The notes: generated by a model not told the origin, from the sequence alone. Numbered from the stretch's first letter, positions 51,064 through 61,557 are shown. The stretch: DNA of 64,000 bases from JACRLV01 sp045863555 (GCA_045863555.1 BTUU01000009.1:124001-188000), one strand, 5' to 3'. Numbers and translations are program-made.

Positions 51064-52191
51064 TTATTGTTCCGCGTTCTCGTCGAGTTCGATCACGCCG
51101 CCCTCGTCGAGTTCTTCGGCGGATTCCTCGTCACCGAAGTCGATGCGATCCACGGTCGGCGGCGGTTCGGCCTTGCGGGCCTCTTCCACCGCGAGCCACA
51201 TCGCCTCGCCGAGCGTTCGCAGGTTCTGGCCCGTCACGCCCGAGATCGCGATGATCGGGCGGCCGAGCGCCGCCCGCAGCGTTTCGAGGCTCTCCGGCGC
51301 TTCGGTCAAGTCGAGCTTGCTGCCAACGATGATCTCGTGCCGCGCGGCGAGCTTCGGGCTGTACTTTTCCAGTTCGTTGCGGATCACGTGATAGGCCTCG
51401 ACCGGCGTCGGGCTGCCCTCCGGCGGGCAGAGATCGATCATGTGCACGATGACGCGCGTCCGTTCGATGTGCCGCAGAAACGCATCGCCGAGGCCGACGC
51501 CTTCGTGAGCGCCTTCGATCAATCCGGGGATGTCCGCGATCACCAGCCGTCGAAACTCGCTCAGCTCCAGGATGCCGAGCTGCGGCTCCTTCGTCGTGAA
51601 CGGGTACGCGGCGATCTTCGGCCGGGCGTTCGTGACGCGCGCCAGGAGCGTGCTCTTGCCCGCGTTCGGCAGGCCGACCAGGCCGATGTCGGCGATCAGC
51701 TTCAATTCCAGGCGCAGCATGCGCTGCTGGCCGGCGCGGCCGGGCTGGAACTGGCGCGGGGTCTGGTTGGTCGAGGAGACGTAGTGGAGGTTTCCGTAGC
51801 CGCCGCGGCCGCCGCGGGCGACGCGGACGACTTCGCCGTCGGTGACGAGGTCCTTGAGGAGCGTGCCGGTGTCGTCGTCGTAGACGAGCGTGCCGGCGGG
51901 GACCTTCACGTGCAGGTCCCGGCCGTTTTTCCCGTGGCAGTTCGACCCCTCGCCCGGCCGGCCGTTTTCGGCGTGCCAGTGGTGCTTTCCGGCGAGTTCC
52001 AGGAGGGTGTTGAGGCCGCGGTCGGCCACGAGGAAGACGCTGCCGCCGCGGCCGCCGTCTCCGCCGCTGGGACCGCCCTTGGGGACGAATTTCTCGCGGT
52101 GGAAGGCGACGCAGCCGTCGCCGCCCTTGCCTCCGCGGACTTCGACGGTGACGGTATCGACGAACAGGCGCTGCGTTCCCGAACGATCCAT
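51064..52191 (-). CDS. obgE: Obg GTPase
   Basis: 375 residues from ATG 52191. The N-terminal Obg fold is Gly-rich (GGKGGDGCVAFHREKFVPKGGPSGGDGG in pieces), and the G domain (~165-330) has GLPNAGKSTLL (G1), DIPGLIEGA (G3), GSKLDL (G4-like; NKxD is replaced by SKLD) and ISGVTG (G5). The acidic tail ends ELDENAEQ. It acts in 50S assembly and ppGpp/stress control. It is usually near rplU/rpmA, which are not seen here. Confidence 0.94.
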   Translation of the reverse strand: MDRSGTQRLFVDTVTVEVRGGKGGDGCVAFHREKFVPKGGPSGGDGGRGGSVFLVADRGLNTLLELAGKHHWHAENGRPGEGSNCHGKNGRDLHVKVPAGTLVYDDDTGTLLKDLVTDGEVVRVARGGRGGYGNLHYVSSTNQTPRQFQPGRAGQQRMLRLELKLIADIGLVGLPNAGKSTLLARVTNARPKIAAYPFTTKEPQLGILELSEFRRLVIADIPGLIEGAHEGVGLGDAFLRHIERTRVIVHMIDLCPPEGSPTPVEAYHVIRNELEKYSPKLAARHEIIVGSKLDLTEAPESLETLRAALGRPIIAISGVTGQNLRTLGEAMWLAVEEARKAEPPPTVDRIDFGDEESAEELDEGGVIELDENAEQ

Positions 52192-52344
52192 GGCCGCGAG
52201 TCGAACCGGAGCGGGGGGGAAAGTCAAGACGGCCGGGTTTTGGGGGCGGGGATGAGCGGATTCTTTGCGGAAAGGCGGCCCACGGATAAACTGGTGCTTT
52301 CGTCGCAGGCGGAAAACCCCGTTTCCTGACTCGGAGAAGGTTCC

Positions 52345-53943
<1,599 letters not shown>

Positions 53944-53976
53944 GCGGCGGCGAAGCTCGCCCCGCGAACGACGCGC

Positions 53977-54987
53977 ATGGACTGGTCCCTGATCACCGAG
54001 AATCTGTTCGCCGCGCCGATCCTGTTCTTCGCGATGGGCGTCGTGGCGGGCGTGCTGCGGTCCGACCTCGCGATCCCGGAAGCGGTCGTCAAGCTGATGT
54101 CGCTCTACCTGATGTGGGCGATCGGGATCAAGGGCGGGGTGAAGCTGCGCGAAACCGGCTTTACGACCGAGGCGGTCATGAGCCTCGCGCTCGCGATGGT
54201 GCTCGCGGTGGTTGTGCCGGTGTACGTCTATGCGCTGCTCCGTCGGCGCCTGGATGTCGACAACGCGGCCGCGCTCAGCGGCGTCTACGGGTCGGTCTCG
54301 GCGGTCACGTTTCTGACGGCGACGGCGTTCCTTCAGCGGCGGGGGATCGAATTCGGCGGACACATGGTGGCCGCGCTCGCGCTCATGGAGTCGCCCGCCA
54401 TCCTGCTCGCGGTGGCGCTTTCGCGGCGGTCGGGGGGCGGGCGGCGGCGCGACGCTCGCGTCGCGGCCGGCGTGCCGCCAGCGGCTGCGCCCGCGCCTTC
54501 GCTTGCGTCGAGTCTGCGCGAGGCTGCGCTCAACGGCCCGGTCGTGCTCCTGACGGGGTGCATGGCGATCGGGGCGATCACGGGTGCGGCCGGGCACGCG
54601 ATGCTCAAGCCGCTCTACGTCGACCTGTTTCCGGGGGTCCTCACGTTCTTCCTGCTTGAGCTCGGGCTGGTCGCGGCCCGGCGCGGGCGCGTGCTGAGAG
54701 TGGTGGGCGCGCCGCTCCTGATCTTCGCGGTCATCGTGCCCCTGCTGAACGCCGTGTTCGGCCTCGCCCTGGCGCGGGCGGCCGGGCTGACCGAGGGGAA
54801 TGCGTTTCTGCTGGTGGTTCTGGCCGCGTCCGCGTCGTACATCGCAGCGCCGGCGGCGATCCGCCATGCGATTCCGCGGGCGAGCCCCGGGTTGTACCTG
54901 CCGCTGGCGCTGGCCGTCACGTTTCCGTTCAACATCACGCTCGGGCTGCCGCTGTACTGGGCGCTGGTCGACTGGCTCTGGAAATAG
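53977..54987 (+). CDS. sbtA: SbtA-type sodium-dependent bicarbonate transporter
   Basis: 336 residues from ATG 53977. About ten membrane helices in two inverted halves: NLFAAPILFFAMGVVAGVLRSDL, GSVSAVTFLTATAFL, MVAALALMESPAILLAVAL, then a cytoplasmic loop (~150-180) and second half with GPVVLLTGCMAIGAI and FFLLELGLVAARR. These are SbtA family signatures. No sbtB (PII-like partner) follows. It sits 33 nt behind pckA, a likely two-gene unit. Confidence 0.85.
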   Translation: MDWSLITENLFAAPILFFAMGVVAGVLRSDLAIPEAVVKLMSLYLMWAIGIKGGVKLRETGFTTEAVMSLALAMVLAVVVPVYVYALLRRRLDVDNAAALSGVYGSVSAVTFLTATAFLQRRGIEFGGHMVAALALMESPAILLAVALSRRSGGGRRRDARVAAGVPPAAAPAPSLASSLREAALNGPVVLLTGCMAIGAITGAAGHAMLKPLYVDLFPGVLTFFLLELGLVAARRGRVLRVVGAPLLIFAVIVPLLNAVFGLALARAAGLTEGNAFLLVVLAASASYIAAPAAIRHAIPRASPGLYLPLALAVTFPFNITLGLPLYWALVDWLWK

Positions 54988-55227
54988 CCGGGGGCGGTTC
55001 GGTCGACGGGCGAACGGGGACCCGTTCTACCGGAGAAAAACACCGTTGGCGGTGAGTCGCGGCCGCATTCGTCGCCTGAAGCTCGCAGAAGCCGCGCGGA
55101 GTGGAATAAGCGTCGGGCTCCGGAGGTTTCCAGTTCGGGGGCGACGAAGAATTGTTGTCCGGCACCGGCGTCGCGGGGCCGGGCGCCCTGAACTGAACTA
55201 TCACGCGACCGATGGTTGAGGAATGCG
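54988..55227. other. 240-bp spacer without a recognised gene
   Basis: Nothing gene-like is visible. GAGGAA precedes the ATG at 55228. No convincing terminator for sbtA. Confidence 0.5.
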
Positions 55228-57288
55228 ATGCAGAGAACTCCGAATGTACGCGCCCGAAAGTTGCCGGGCGTCCTTTCTTTCACGTTCACGGTTGCAGTCA
55301 TCGCGGTCGGCGTTCCGCCAGCCGCGGCGGACCGGCCCGACGTGCTCTGGATTCGCGGGGGGCATGCGGCGGACGTGGCGTCCGTCGGCGTCACGTCCGA
55401 CGGGGATCGCATTGTCAGCGGCGGCCTCGACGGGACGATCAAAGTCTGGGATTTCGACAGCGGCGCGTTGTCGCATTCCATTCGGCAGAACGGCGCGAGC
55501 GCGCTCTCGGCCGACGGATCGATGATCGCCCTGGCCGCGTTCGGGCCGTCCGGCGGTCGAATTGACATTCGAAGCGTTGCCGATGGCGCGCTCGTTCGCA
55601 GCTTCGGCTCGCTGGCCGCGGGGTCCGCAATCGCAACGTGGTCGGCGGCGGGTGACGCGGTTCTGGAAACCGGCGCGAATGGCCTCATGCGTCTCTGGGA
55701 CGTCGATCTGGGCACGGTCCGACGGAGTTTTTCCGGTCATTCGAGCCTGATTCGCTGCGCGGCCTGGTCGCCGGACGGAACGTACTTCGTAACGGGTGCG
55801 GGCGTTCAGGGCGTCGACAATACGGTGCGGATCTGGTCGCCGACGAGCAGCACGCCGGTGCAGACGATTACGGGGCATTTGAACTATGTCGGCTCGGTTG
55901 CGATCTCCCCCGACAGTCAGCGGATCGCCACAGGCTCCGGCGACAACACGGTCAAGATCTGGGACGCGGGTACCGGGGACCTCGTCCGGACGTTCAGCGG
56001 GCTCGGTTGGCCGGCGTGGAGCGTGGCCTATTCTCCGGATGGCTCGCGGCTTGCGTCGGTGGACATCGGCGGGACGCTGCGAATCTGGGATTCGGCGAGC
56101 GGATCGCCGGTTCTCAGCCTGTTGCTACCCAATGGCGGACGCTGCGTCCGGTACGCGCCCGATGATCAGCTTGTCATCGGGACCGGCCGCGGAACGATCG
56201 AGCTGCGCGACGCGACGAGCGGGGCGCTGGCCCGGTCTCTCGGCGATTTTACGCATGAACTCGAGGGCCTTCGCTATTCCGAAGACGGTCGCAGGCTGAT
56301 CTTCGGGGAATCGTCGTTCCTGGATGTGACCGCCTCGGTCGTGGACGCACGCACGGGCCAGACGCATGCGCGCATGCTGCTGCCGGGGTTCAGCGGCGAG
56401 CATGGGCCGATTTTCTCGCCCGACCTCAGCATCGCAGGGACGATTAACCCCTCGTCGTCGACGCAGGCGAACATGTGCCGGCTGGTCGACGGCAGCATCG
56501 CGCGAACGCTCAGCGGCCACATCTCCGTTCTGTTCGACATGGCGTTTTCGCCGGATGGGCAGTTCTTCGCGAGCGCGGGCGAATACCAGTCCGGGCTGTG
56601 GAATGTCGCGACGGGTCAATTCATCCGCTGGTACGTCGATGATTTTTCCGCGAGCAACCACGCCGTCACCTTCTCGGCGGACGGGCAGCGCATCGCGCTG
56701 GGCAACCGTGAATTCGCGCAGGTGTTCGCCGTATCGGGCGGCCCGGCGCTGCATTCATTCGACCTGAACGTGTCGTTTGTGACCGCCGTGGCGTTCTCGC
56801 CGGATGGTTCGATGCTCGCGGCGGCCAGCCCGGAGCGCATCGGCGTCTGGCGTCTGGACACGAATACGCCGCTGTGGAGCATGACGAACCCGGAGGGGGC
56901 CGGCGCGGCGCTGCTCTTCAGCGGCGATGGGACGCGCGTCATCAGCGCCGGGCGCGACGGCGTGATTCAGTTTCGGAGCGCTTTGACCGGCGCTGCATTG
57001 CTTACGTTTGACGAGGAGACGGGCTCGTCGATCAAGAACCTGGCGCTGCACCCGAGCGAGCGGACGATCGCCTACACGCGCGGCGACGCGACGATCGTCG
57101 TTGCGCGGAATCCGTTCTGGATCGTGGGCGACACGAATGGCGATTCCTGCATCGATCTCGGCGATCTTTCGCGGCTGCTGGGATCGTTCGGCAGCCATGA
57201 GGACGGCATCAGCGATCTCAATGATGACGGCGCTGTCGACCTTACCGACCTGGCGATGCTGCTCGGAAACTTCGGCGACTGCCCGTAG
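55228..57288 (+). CDS. Secreted WD40-propeller protein with dockerin-like tag
   Basis: 686 residues from ATG 55228 (TTG 55216 is possible). Signal peptide (to ~PPAAAD). About 13 WD40 repeats in two propellers (GTIKVWDFDSG, NTVRIWSPTSS, NTVKIWDAGTG, GTLRIWDSASG and others). The last ~55 residues carry two dockerin-like repeats (VGDTNGDSCIDLGDLSRLL and SDLNDDGAVDLTDLAMLL). Probably an extracellular scaffold; its WD40 units resemble those of the kinase at 30012. Confidence 0.85.
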   Translation: MQRTPNVRARKLPGVLSFTFTVAVIAVGVPPAAADRPDVLWIRGGHAADVASVGVTSDGDRIVSGGLDGTIKVWDFDSGALSHSIRQNGASALSADGSMIALAAFGPSGGRIDIRSVADGALVRSFGSLAAGSAIATWSAAGDAVLETGANGLMRLWDVDLGTVRRSFSGHSSLIRCAAWSPDGTYFVTGAGVQGVDNTVRIWSPTSSTPVQTITGHLNYVGSVAISPDSQRIATGSGDNTVKIWDAGTGDLVRTFSGLGWPAWSVAYSPDGSRLASVDIGGTLRIWDSASGSPVLSLLLPNGGRCVRYAPDDQLVIGTGRGTIELRDATSGALARSLGDFTHELEGLRYSEDGRRLIFGESSFLDVTASVVDARTGQTHARMLLPGFSGEHGPIFSPDLSIAGTINPSSSTQANMCRLVDGSIARTLSGHISVLFDMAFSPDGQFFASAGEYQSGLWNVATGQFIRWYVDDFSASNHAVTFSADGQRIALGNREFAQVFAVSGGPALHSFDLNVSFVTAVAFSPDGSMLAAASPERIGVWRLDTNTPLWSMTNPEGAGAALLFSGDGTRVISAGRDGVIQFRSALTGAALLTFDEETGSSIKNLALHPSERTIAYTRGDATIVVARNPFWIVGDTNGDSCIDLGDLSRLLGSFGSHEDGISDLNDDGAVDLTDLAMLLGNFGDCP

Positions 57289-57343
57289 CTCGTTGGGTCG
57301 CGGCGTCATACGGCGGGAGCGGGCCGGGTCCTCGGCCCGCGTG

Positions 57344-58960
57344 CTATTGAACGAGCGCATCCCAGTGCAGGCCGAACCGGGCGAGGTATTTTCGAAGCCG
57401 ATCGGCATCGTTGACGGCGCGTTTCTTTTCGCGCGAGGCGGCAAAGAGGCGGCGGCCGGCCGCCGAGAGCGAGCGGGACAGGCGGCAGACATCGACCACA
57501 TGCGCGAGCTGCACGCGGTCGAATTCATCCACGGCGTCAAACTCCGCGCCGAGCAGCGAGCGGAGCCGATCCATCGATTTCGAGGTCGAATCGGTCGCCG
57601 CCGCCTCGCCTGAGGGCGCGCCCGCGCCCCAGGCCCGGCGCAGCCGCGCGATTTCGCCGCTCACCGCGTCTTCGTTGATGCGGCCGGTCGGGCTCATCGT
57701 CGCCATGCGCGCCACGGCGGCGTTCAAATCGCGGAAATTGCCCTTCCAGGGGGCCTCATCCGACGTCGCGAAGGCCATGAATCGTTCGAGCGCTTCGGTA
57801 TTGAAGCGAAATGCCCGGCCGGCGCGGGCTTCGAGCTGCTCCAGCTCGTAGCGGATGTTCGGCTCGATGTCCTCGCGCCGGGCGGCGAGGCCGGGCAGCT
57901 CGAACGTCCACAGGTTGATGCGGGCGAGCAGGTCGTCGCGGAAGCTGCCGGCGCGGATCGCGGCGGCGAGATCGCGGTTGGTGCCGCAGATCAGCAGGAA
58001 GTCGCTTTCGGCTTCCCGGTCGGAGCCGAGCGGCAGAAACCGCCCCTCCTCGACGGCGCGGAGCAGCATCGCCTGCTCGTCGGGCCGGAGTTCGCCGATC
58101 TCGTCGAGAAAGAGCGTCCCGCCGTTGGCTTCGCGCAGCAGGCCGGGCCGGTCGCTGGTCGCGCCGGTGAATGCACCGCGCTTGTGGCCGAAGAGGGCGG
58201 ACATCGCCCCGTCGCCGCGGATCGTGGAGCAGTTCACCTCGACGAACTTGCCGGCGACCTCGTGGCGGGTCTTTCGCAGGTCGTGGATTCGCCGGGCGAG
58301 GGACGACTTGCCCGCGCCGGTCGGCCCGGTGAGCAGGATGGGCGCGCGCGAGTGGATCGCGACGTGCTCGATCTCGTCGATCATGCGGTTGAATGCGGCG
58401 CTGCGCGTGTCGATGCCCGCCTTGAGAAACGCCGCGGCCTCGCGCTGTTCGCGGGCGAAGCGGGCGGCGATGCGATCGTACTTTGAGCGGTCGAGGTCGA
58501 TGATCGAGTAGCGGGGCGGGTCGCCGCGCTCGCGGTGGTGCGGCGGGCCGGTCTGGATGAGGCGGCCGGGGATGTGCCGCGACTCGGTGAGCAGGAACAT
58601 GCAGATCTGGGCGACGTGCGTGCCGGTGGTGATGTGGCAGAGGTACTGCTCGCGATCGGTCGCGAAGGGGTAGGCGCGGGCGAAGTCGTGCAGCTTGCCG
58701 TAGACCTCTTCGAAGTCCCAGGCGTCGCGAAACGTCATTTCATGCGTGCGGACGGTCGTCTCGGGCGAGACGTCGGCGATGTCGGCGACGACCTGGGCGG
58801 CCAGCGGCTCGAATTTCGGGTCGCAGAGGAGTTCGAGGCGGCGGATCAGCAGTTCCTCGTGCTGGAACAGTGAGACCGTCGGCCTCCAATTCTGCCAGCG
58901 GAGGGAGCCTTCGCCGCGGTCGAGGGTGGTGCCGAGGATGCCGAATACGACCAGGTCCAT
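57344..58960 (-). CDS. rtcR: Sigma54 activator of the RNA-repair operon
   Basis: 538 residues from ATG 58960. The N-terminal ~180 residues (LVVFGILGTTLDRGEG...) are the RtcR sensor domain (CARF-like Rossmann fold thought to bind RNA ends or a nucleotide ligand). The AAA+ domain (~190-420) has GPTGAGKSSLARRI, the sigma54-contacting GAFTGA loop, and GGTLFLDEIGEL. A C-terminal helical region should bind upstream DNA. Divergent from Ro60; the 192-bp gap holds a sigma54 promoter. Known RtcR activates rtcBA-type repair genes after tRNA damage. Confidence 0.93.
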   Translation of the reverse strand: MDLVVFGILGTTLDRGEGSLRWQNWRPTVSLFQHEELLIRRLELLCDPKFEPLAAQVVADIADVSPETTVRTHEMTFRDAWDFEEVYGKLHDFARAYPFATDREQYLCHITTGTHVAQICMFLLTESRHIPGRLIQTGPPHHRERGDPPRYSIIDLDRSKYDRIAARFAREQREAAAFLKAGIDTRSAAFNRMIDEIEHVAIHSRAPILLTGPTGAGKSSLARRIHDLRKTRHEVAGKFVEVNCSTIRGDGAMSALFGHKRGAFTGATSDRPGLLREANGGTLFLDEIGELRPDEQAMLLRAVEEGRFLPLGSDREAESDFLLICGTNRDLAAAIRAGSFRDDLLARINLWTFELPGLAARREDIEPNIRYELEQLEARAGRAFRFNTEALERFMAFATSDEAPWKGNFRDLNAAVARMATMSPTGRINEDAVSGEIARLRRAWGAGAPSGEAAATDSTSKSMDRLRSLLGAEFDAVDEFDRVQLAHVVDVCRLSRSLSAAGRRLFAASREKKRAVNDADRLRKYLARFGLHWDALVQ

Positions 58961-59101
58961 AGCGGAAATTATACAGGTACTCCGAGAATGTATCCAAACA
59001 GATAAGAACACGAGCTGGTCGATTGAGCACGGCGATTGACAACTGTCTGTAAGATCATTGTTCGCAGAGTGTTATCGATTCTCGCTGCGGGCCGTCGAGC
59101 C

Positions 59102-59119
59102 TTGGCACGCTCGGTGCTT
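59102..59119 (+). promoter_or_regulatory. Sigma54 (-24/-12) promoter of the Ro60/Y RNA operon
   Basis: TTGGCACGCTCGGTGCTTT: GG (59104-59105) and GC (59116-59117) are separated by exactly 10 nt, the sigma54 spacing, 35 nt before the Ro60 ATG. Matches the presence of the divergent sigma54 activator rtcR. Confidence 0.85.
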
Positions 59120-59152
59120 TCTCCCCGTGAACGAAAGACGAGGAGAACCGCG

Positions 59153-60733
59153 ATGGCAAACAAGGCACTCTTCGACGCCCGAAAGCGAAACCCGCGGGCC
59201 GACACGGTCAACGAAGCCGGCGGAATCGCCTACCGGTTTGGTCCGAAGCGGGCGCTGGCGCAGTACGCGGCGACGGGCTGCCTGAACGGCACCTTTTACG
59301 CGACGGCGGAGGCGCAGTTCGCGACGGTGCTGGCGCTGTGCGAGGCGAATGCACCGGAGTTCATCGCCCGGGCGGCGATCTACGCCCGGACGAAGGGGTT
59401 CATGAAGGACCTGCCGGCGCTGCTGTGCGCGGTGCTCTCGCGGAAGAGCCCGGGCCTCATGGCCGAGATCTTCGACCGCGTGATCGACTCGCCGAAGATG
59501 CTCCGGAACTTCGTCCAGATGATGCGCGGCGGGGCGATCGGACGGCGGTCGCTGGGGACGCTGCCGAAGCGAATGATCGCGCAGTGGCTCGACAAGCGGA
59601 CGGACGAGCAGCTCTTCACCGGTTCGGTCGGAGCGGACCCGTCGCTGGGCGACATCATCAGACTCGCGCACCCGAAGCCCAGGAATGCAGCGCGGGCGGC
59701 GCTCTACGGCTGGCTGATCGGCGGGGAGTACGACGCCGCGGCGCTGCCGGAGATTGTGCGGGAATTCGAAGCGTTCAAGAAGCGCAAGCAGCGCAACGAG
59801 AAGCCGTTGCCGGACGTGCCGTTCCAGATGCTGACGGGCGTGCCGCTCTCGGACGCGGAGTGGAAGCAGATCGCGCTGCGGGCGTCGTGGCAGACGACGC
59901 GCATGAACCTGAACACGTTTCTGCGGCACGAGGTCTTTGAGGACCGCGGTGTGACGGAGACGATTGCCGAGCGGATTCGCGACCCGGAGCAGATTCGAAA
60001 GGCACGGGTGTTTCCGTATCAGCTCCTCGGCGCGTTCAAGAATGCGAGCGAGCAGGTGCCGATGAAAGTGCGCAGTGCGCTGGAAGCGGCGATGGAAACC
60101 GCGATTTCGAATATCCCGGACATTCCCGGGAAGGTGTACGTCTTCCCGGACGTTTCGGGGTCGATGCACTCGCCGGTCACCGGTGAGCGCAAGGGCGCGA
60201 CAACGAAGGTGCGCTGCGTGGATGTGGCGGCGCTCGTGGCCGCCTCGATGCTGCGGAGGAACCCGGAGACGACCGTAGTGCCGTTCGAGTCGACGGCGAT
60301 CGAGCCGGAGCGGCTGCGGCTGTGGCCGGGCGATTCGGTGATGACGAATGCCCAGCGGCTGGCGTCGCTGCCGGCGGGCGGGACGAACTGCGCCGCGCCG
60401 CTGGCGCTGCTCAACCAGCGGCGGGCGGTGGGCGACCTGATCATCTACGTTTCGGACAACGAATCGTGGATCGGATCGCCGTCGCGCGGCCTCGCGGCCG
60501 GCCAGGCGACGTCGACGATGCAGGAGTGGACCGTGTTCAAGCGGCGCAGCCCGAAGGCGAAGATGGTCTGCATCGACATCCAGCCGAACTTTTCGTCGCA
60601 GGCGCCGGAGCAGGATGACATCATCAACGTGGGCGGATTTTCGGACACGGTGTTTGACGTCATCGCGGCGGTCGCGGGCGGGCATGCGAGCCGGGAGTTC
60701 TGGGTGAAGATGATTGAAGGAGTGCGGTTGTAG
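59153..60733 (+). CDS. rsr: Ro60 ortholog, TROVE-domain RNA-binding protein
   Basis: 526 residues from ATG 59153 (AGGAG 7 nt upstream; the frame extends to 59036 but the sigma54 promoter rules that out). The N-terminal TROVE/HEAT ring (~25-350; ALCEANAPEFIARAAIYART, LPKRMIAQWLDKR, VFEDRGVTETIAERI) is followed by a vWA-like domain with VFPDVSGSMHSP (MIDAS) and YVSDNESW. Ro60 is a ring that binds Y RNAs outside and misfolded RNA ends in its hole. Encoded directly before five Y RNAs. Confidence 0.93.
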   Translation: MANKALFDARKRNPRADTVNEAGGIAYRFGPKRALAQYAATGCLNGTFYATAEAQFATVLALCEANAPEFIARAAIYARTKGFMKDLPALLCAVLSRKSPGLMAEIFDRVIDSPKMLRNFVQMMRGGAIGRRSLGTLPKRMIAQWLDKRTDEQLFTGSVGADPSLGDIIRLAHPKPRNAARAALYGWLIGGEYDAAALPEIVREFEAFKKRKQRNEKPLPDVPFQMLTGVPLSDAEWKQIALRASWQTTRMNLNTFLRHEVFEDRGVTETIAERIRDPEQIRKARVFPYQLLGAFKNASEQVPMKVRSALEAAMETAISNIPDIPGKVYVFPDVSGSMHSPVTGERKGATTKVRCVDVAALVAASMLRRNPETTVVPFESTAIEPERLRLWPGDSVMTNAQRLASLPAGGTNCAAPLALLNQRRAVGDLIIYVSDNESWIGSPSRGLAAGQATSTMQEWTVFKRRSPKAKMVCIDIQPNFSSQAPEQDDIINVGGFSDTVFDVIAAVAGGHASREFWVKMIEGVRL

Positions 60734-60734
60734 T

Positions 60735-60823
60735 AGTGCACAGTGCAGAGTGCAGAGTGCACAGTGCACAGAGAGCGCGGGCGCGAGTTTGAGCTGTGCG
60801 CTTTGCACTGAACACTGTGCACT
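60735..60823. repeat. GTGCACAGTGCAGAGTG-type inverted repeat
   Basis: Short motifs GTGCACAGTGCAGAGTGC (60736-60771, partly tandem) are complementary to 60793-60823 (CTGTGCGC..GCACTGAACACTGTGCAC). It lies right after the Ro60 stop and could form a strong hairpin between the mRNA and the Y RNA array. Confidence 0.7.
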
Positions 60824-60860
60824 TACTCGGCGGCGGGTGGTTGGCTCATCCGCCGCCGTA

Positions 60861-61027
60861 CACGGAATCGCGTGACGAATGCCGGTGGAACTACATGGAT
60901 TTTGATTCCCCAGACGCGGGTTCGAATCCCGCCGGGTCCAGTCTGAAGCACCTTGGACCTGTAGTTTAGAGGCCTAGAACGGGTTGTGTTTCATCAAAAC
61001 CTCGTCGTCATGCGGTTTCGTGCTTTT
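60861..61027 (+). ncRNA. yrlA: Y RNA 1, tRNA-like domain in permuted order (YrlA class)
   Basis: An 18-bp closing stem pairs 60861-60878 with 61005-61022 (five G-U) and ends in TTTTT. Beyond it, CGAATGCCGGTGG (60876-) is the Ro60-binding-like motif, with TCG on the opposite strand. Inside are, in order: a 3-bp/7-nt hairpin at 60897-60909 (loop TTTTGAT), T arm GCGGG-TTCGAAT-CCCGC (60916-60932), acceptor 3' strand CGGGTCC plus A, a 15-nt loop, acceptor 5' strand GGACCTG, TA, D arm GTTT-AGAGGCCTA-GAAC, then a TTTCAT-loop hairpin. The acceptor helix is 7 bp. This is a full permuted tRNA mimic. Confidence 0.85.
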
Positions 61028-61037
61028 TCGGCAGGGT

Positions 61038-61057
61038 CACAGCCGAGGGCGGCTGTG
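61038..61057. repeat. Perfect hairpin between Y RNA 1 and Y RNA 2
   Basis: CACAGCCG/CGGCTGTG 8-bp stem with 4-nt loop. Not followed by T residues, so more likely a processing or insertion element than a terminator. Confidence 0.55.
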
Positions 61058-61077
61058 CTACGGGAGTGAGGATGATG

Positions 61078-61232
61078 GATCGATCAACCTCGGCGAATGC
61101 CGGTGGAACTACATGGGGTTGCGGGTTCGAGTCCCGCCGCGGCGCAATTCGCGTAGCTCAATGGGCAGAGCACTGACAGGCCGAAAGGCCGGTTGTTTCA
61201 CCAACCCTTGTCGCCGAGGGAGATCGATTTCA
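61078..61232 (+). ncRNA. yrlA: Y RNA 2, tRNA-like domain in permuted order
   Basis: Closing stem 61078-61096 with 61211-61229 (nine inner pairs CCTCGGCGA/TCGCCGAGG, a 2x2 A/G-rich internal loop, then seven or more outer pairs). CGAATGCCGGTGGAACTACATGG follows. T arm GCGGG-TTCGAGT-CCCGC (61121-61137), short acceptor (CGCG/CGCG) with tight loop, TA, D arm GCTC-AATGGGCA-GAGC, a GGCC-GAAA-GGCC tetraloop hairpin and a GGTTG-TTTCAC-CAACC hairpin. No anticodon-like hairpin before the T arm: this copy lacks it. Confidence 0.8.
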
Positions 61233-61300
61233 GAACCCGCCGCCAGCGGGCGGCCGGGCGGGTGATCGTGAACGAAATCGGAGCGGCGATGAACCGGGCT

Positions 61301-61458
61301 GGAATCGCGTGGCGAATGCGGACGGAACTACAGGGCTTCAAATCCCCATATCGCGGGTTCGAATCCCGCCTGGCCCGGCGATGCGAATCGACGGATCAGT
61401 AGCCAAGTGGTCTAAGGCGTGGAACGTTTCGTCGATTCTCGTCGCCGCGTGGTTCTCT
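61301..61458 (+). ncRNA. yrlA: Y RNA 3, tRNA-like domain in permuted order
   Basis: Closing stem 61301-61315 with 61442-61456 (15 bp, G-U at several places). Motif GCGAATGCGGACGG. Anticodon-like hairpin GGG-CTTCAAA-TCC (61333-61345), T arm GCGGG-TTCGAAT-CCCGC (61353-61369), acceptor CTGGCCC with GGATCAG (6 of 7 pairs, one C-A), TA, D arm GCCA-AGTGGTCTA-AGGC, and a hairpin loop TTTCG. Sits only ~5 nt before a normal tRNA gene. Confidence 0.8.
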
Positions 61459-61461
61459 GGC

Positions 61462-61534
61462 AGGACCGTGGCGCAGCTGGCAGCGCATCGGATTTTTGAT
61501 CCGAGGGGCGTGGGTTCGAACCCCACCGGTCCTA
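61462..61534 (+). tRNA. tRNA with UUU anticodon by numbering (Lys-like, unusual G37)
   Basis: 73 nt with a perfect 7-bp acceptor (AGGACCG/CGGTCCT), discriminator A, TG at 8-9, D arm GCGC-AGCTGGCA-GCGC, anticodon stem TCGGA/TCCGA with loop TTTTTGA, 5-nt variable loop, T arm GTGGG-TTCGAAC-CCCAC. CCA is not encoded. Anticodon 34-36 reads TTT (Lys), but position 37 is G, whereas Lys tRNAs normally have A37; the loop also resembles Gln TTG shifted by one. The identity is therefore uncertain. Confidence 0.75.
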
Positions 61535-61557
61535 TCGGTTCGCAGGGCAGGCGGACT

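Noticed and set aside
61038..61057. Terminator between Y1 and Y2
   Set aside because: Perfect hairpin but no T-tract follows.
61333..61345. Y RNA 3 as a true selenocysteine tRNA (TCA loop)
   Set aside because: The stem has only 3 bp and the acceptor/T-arm sizes are those of a standard domain in permuted order, not the 13-bp Sec type.
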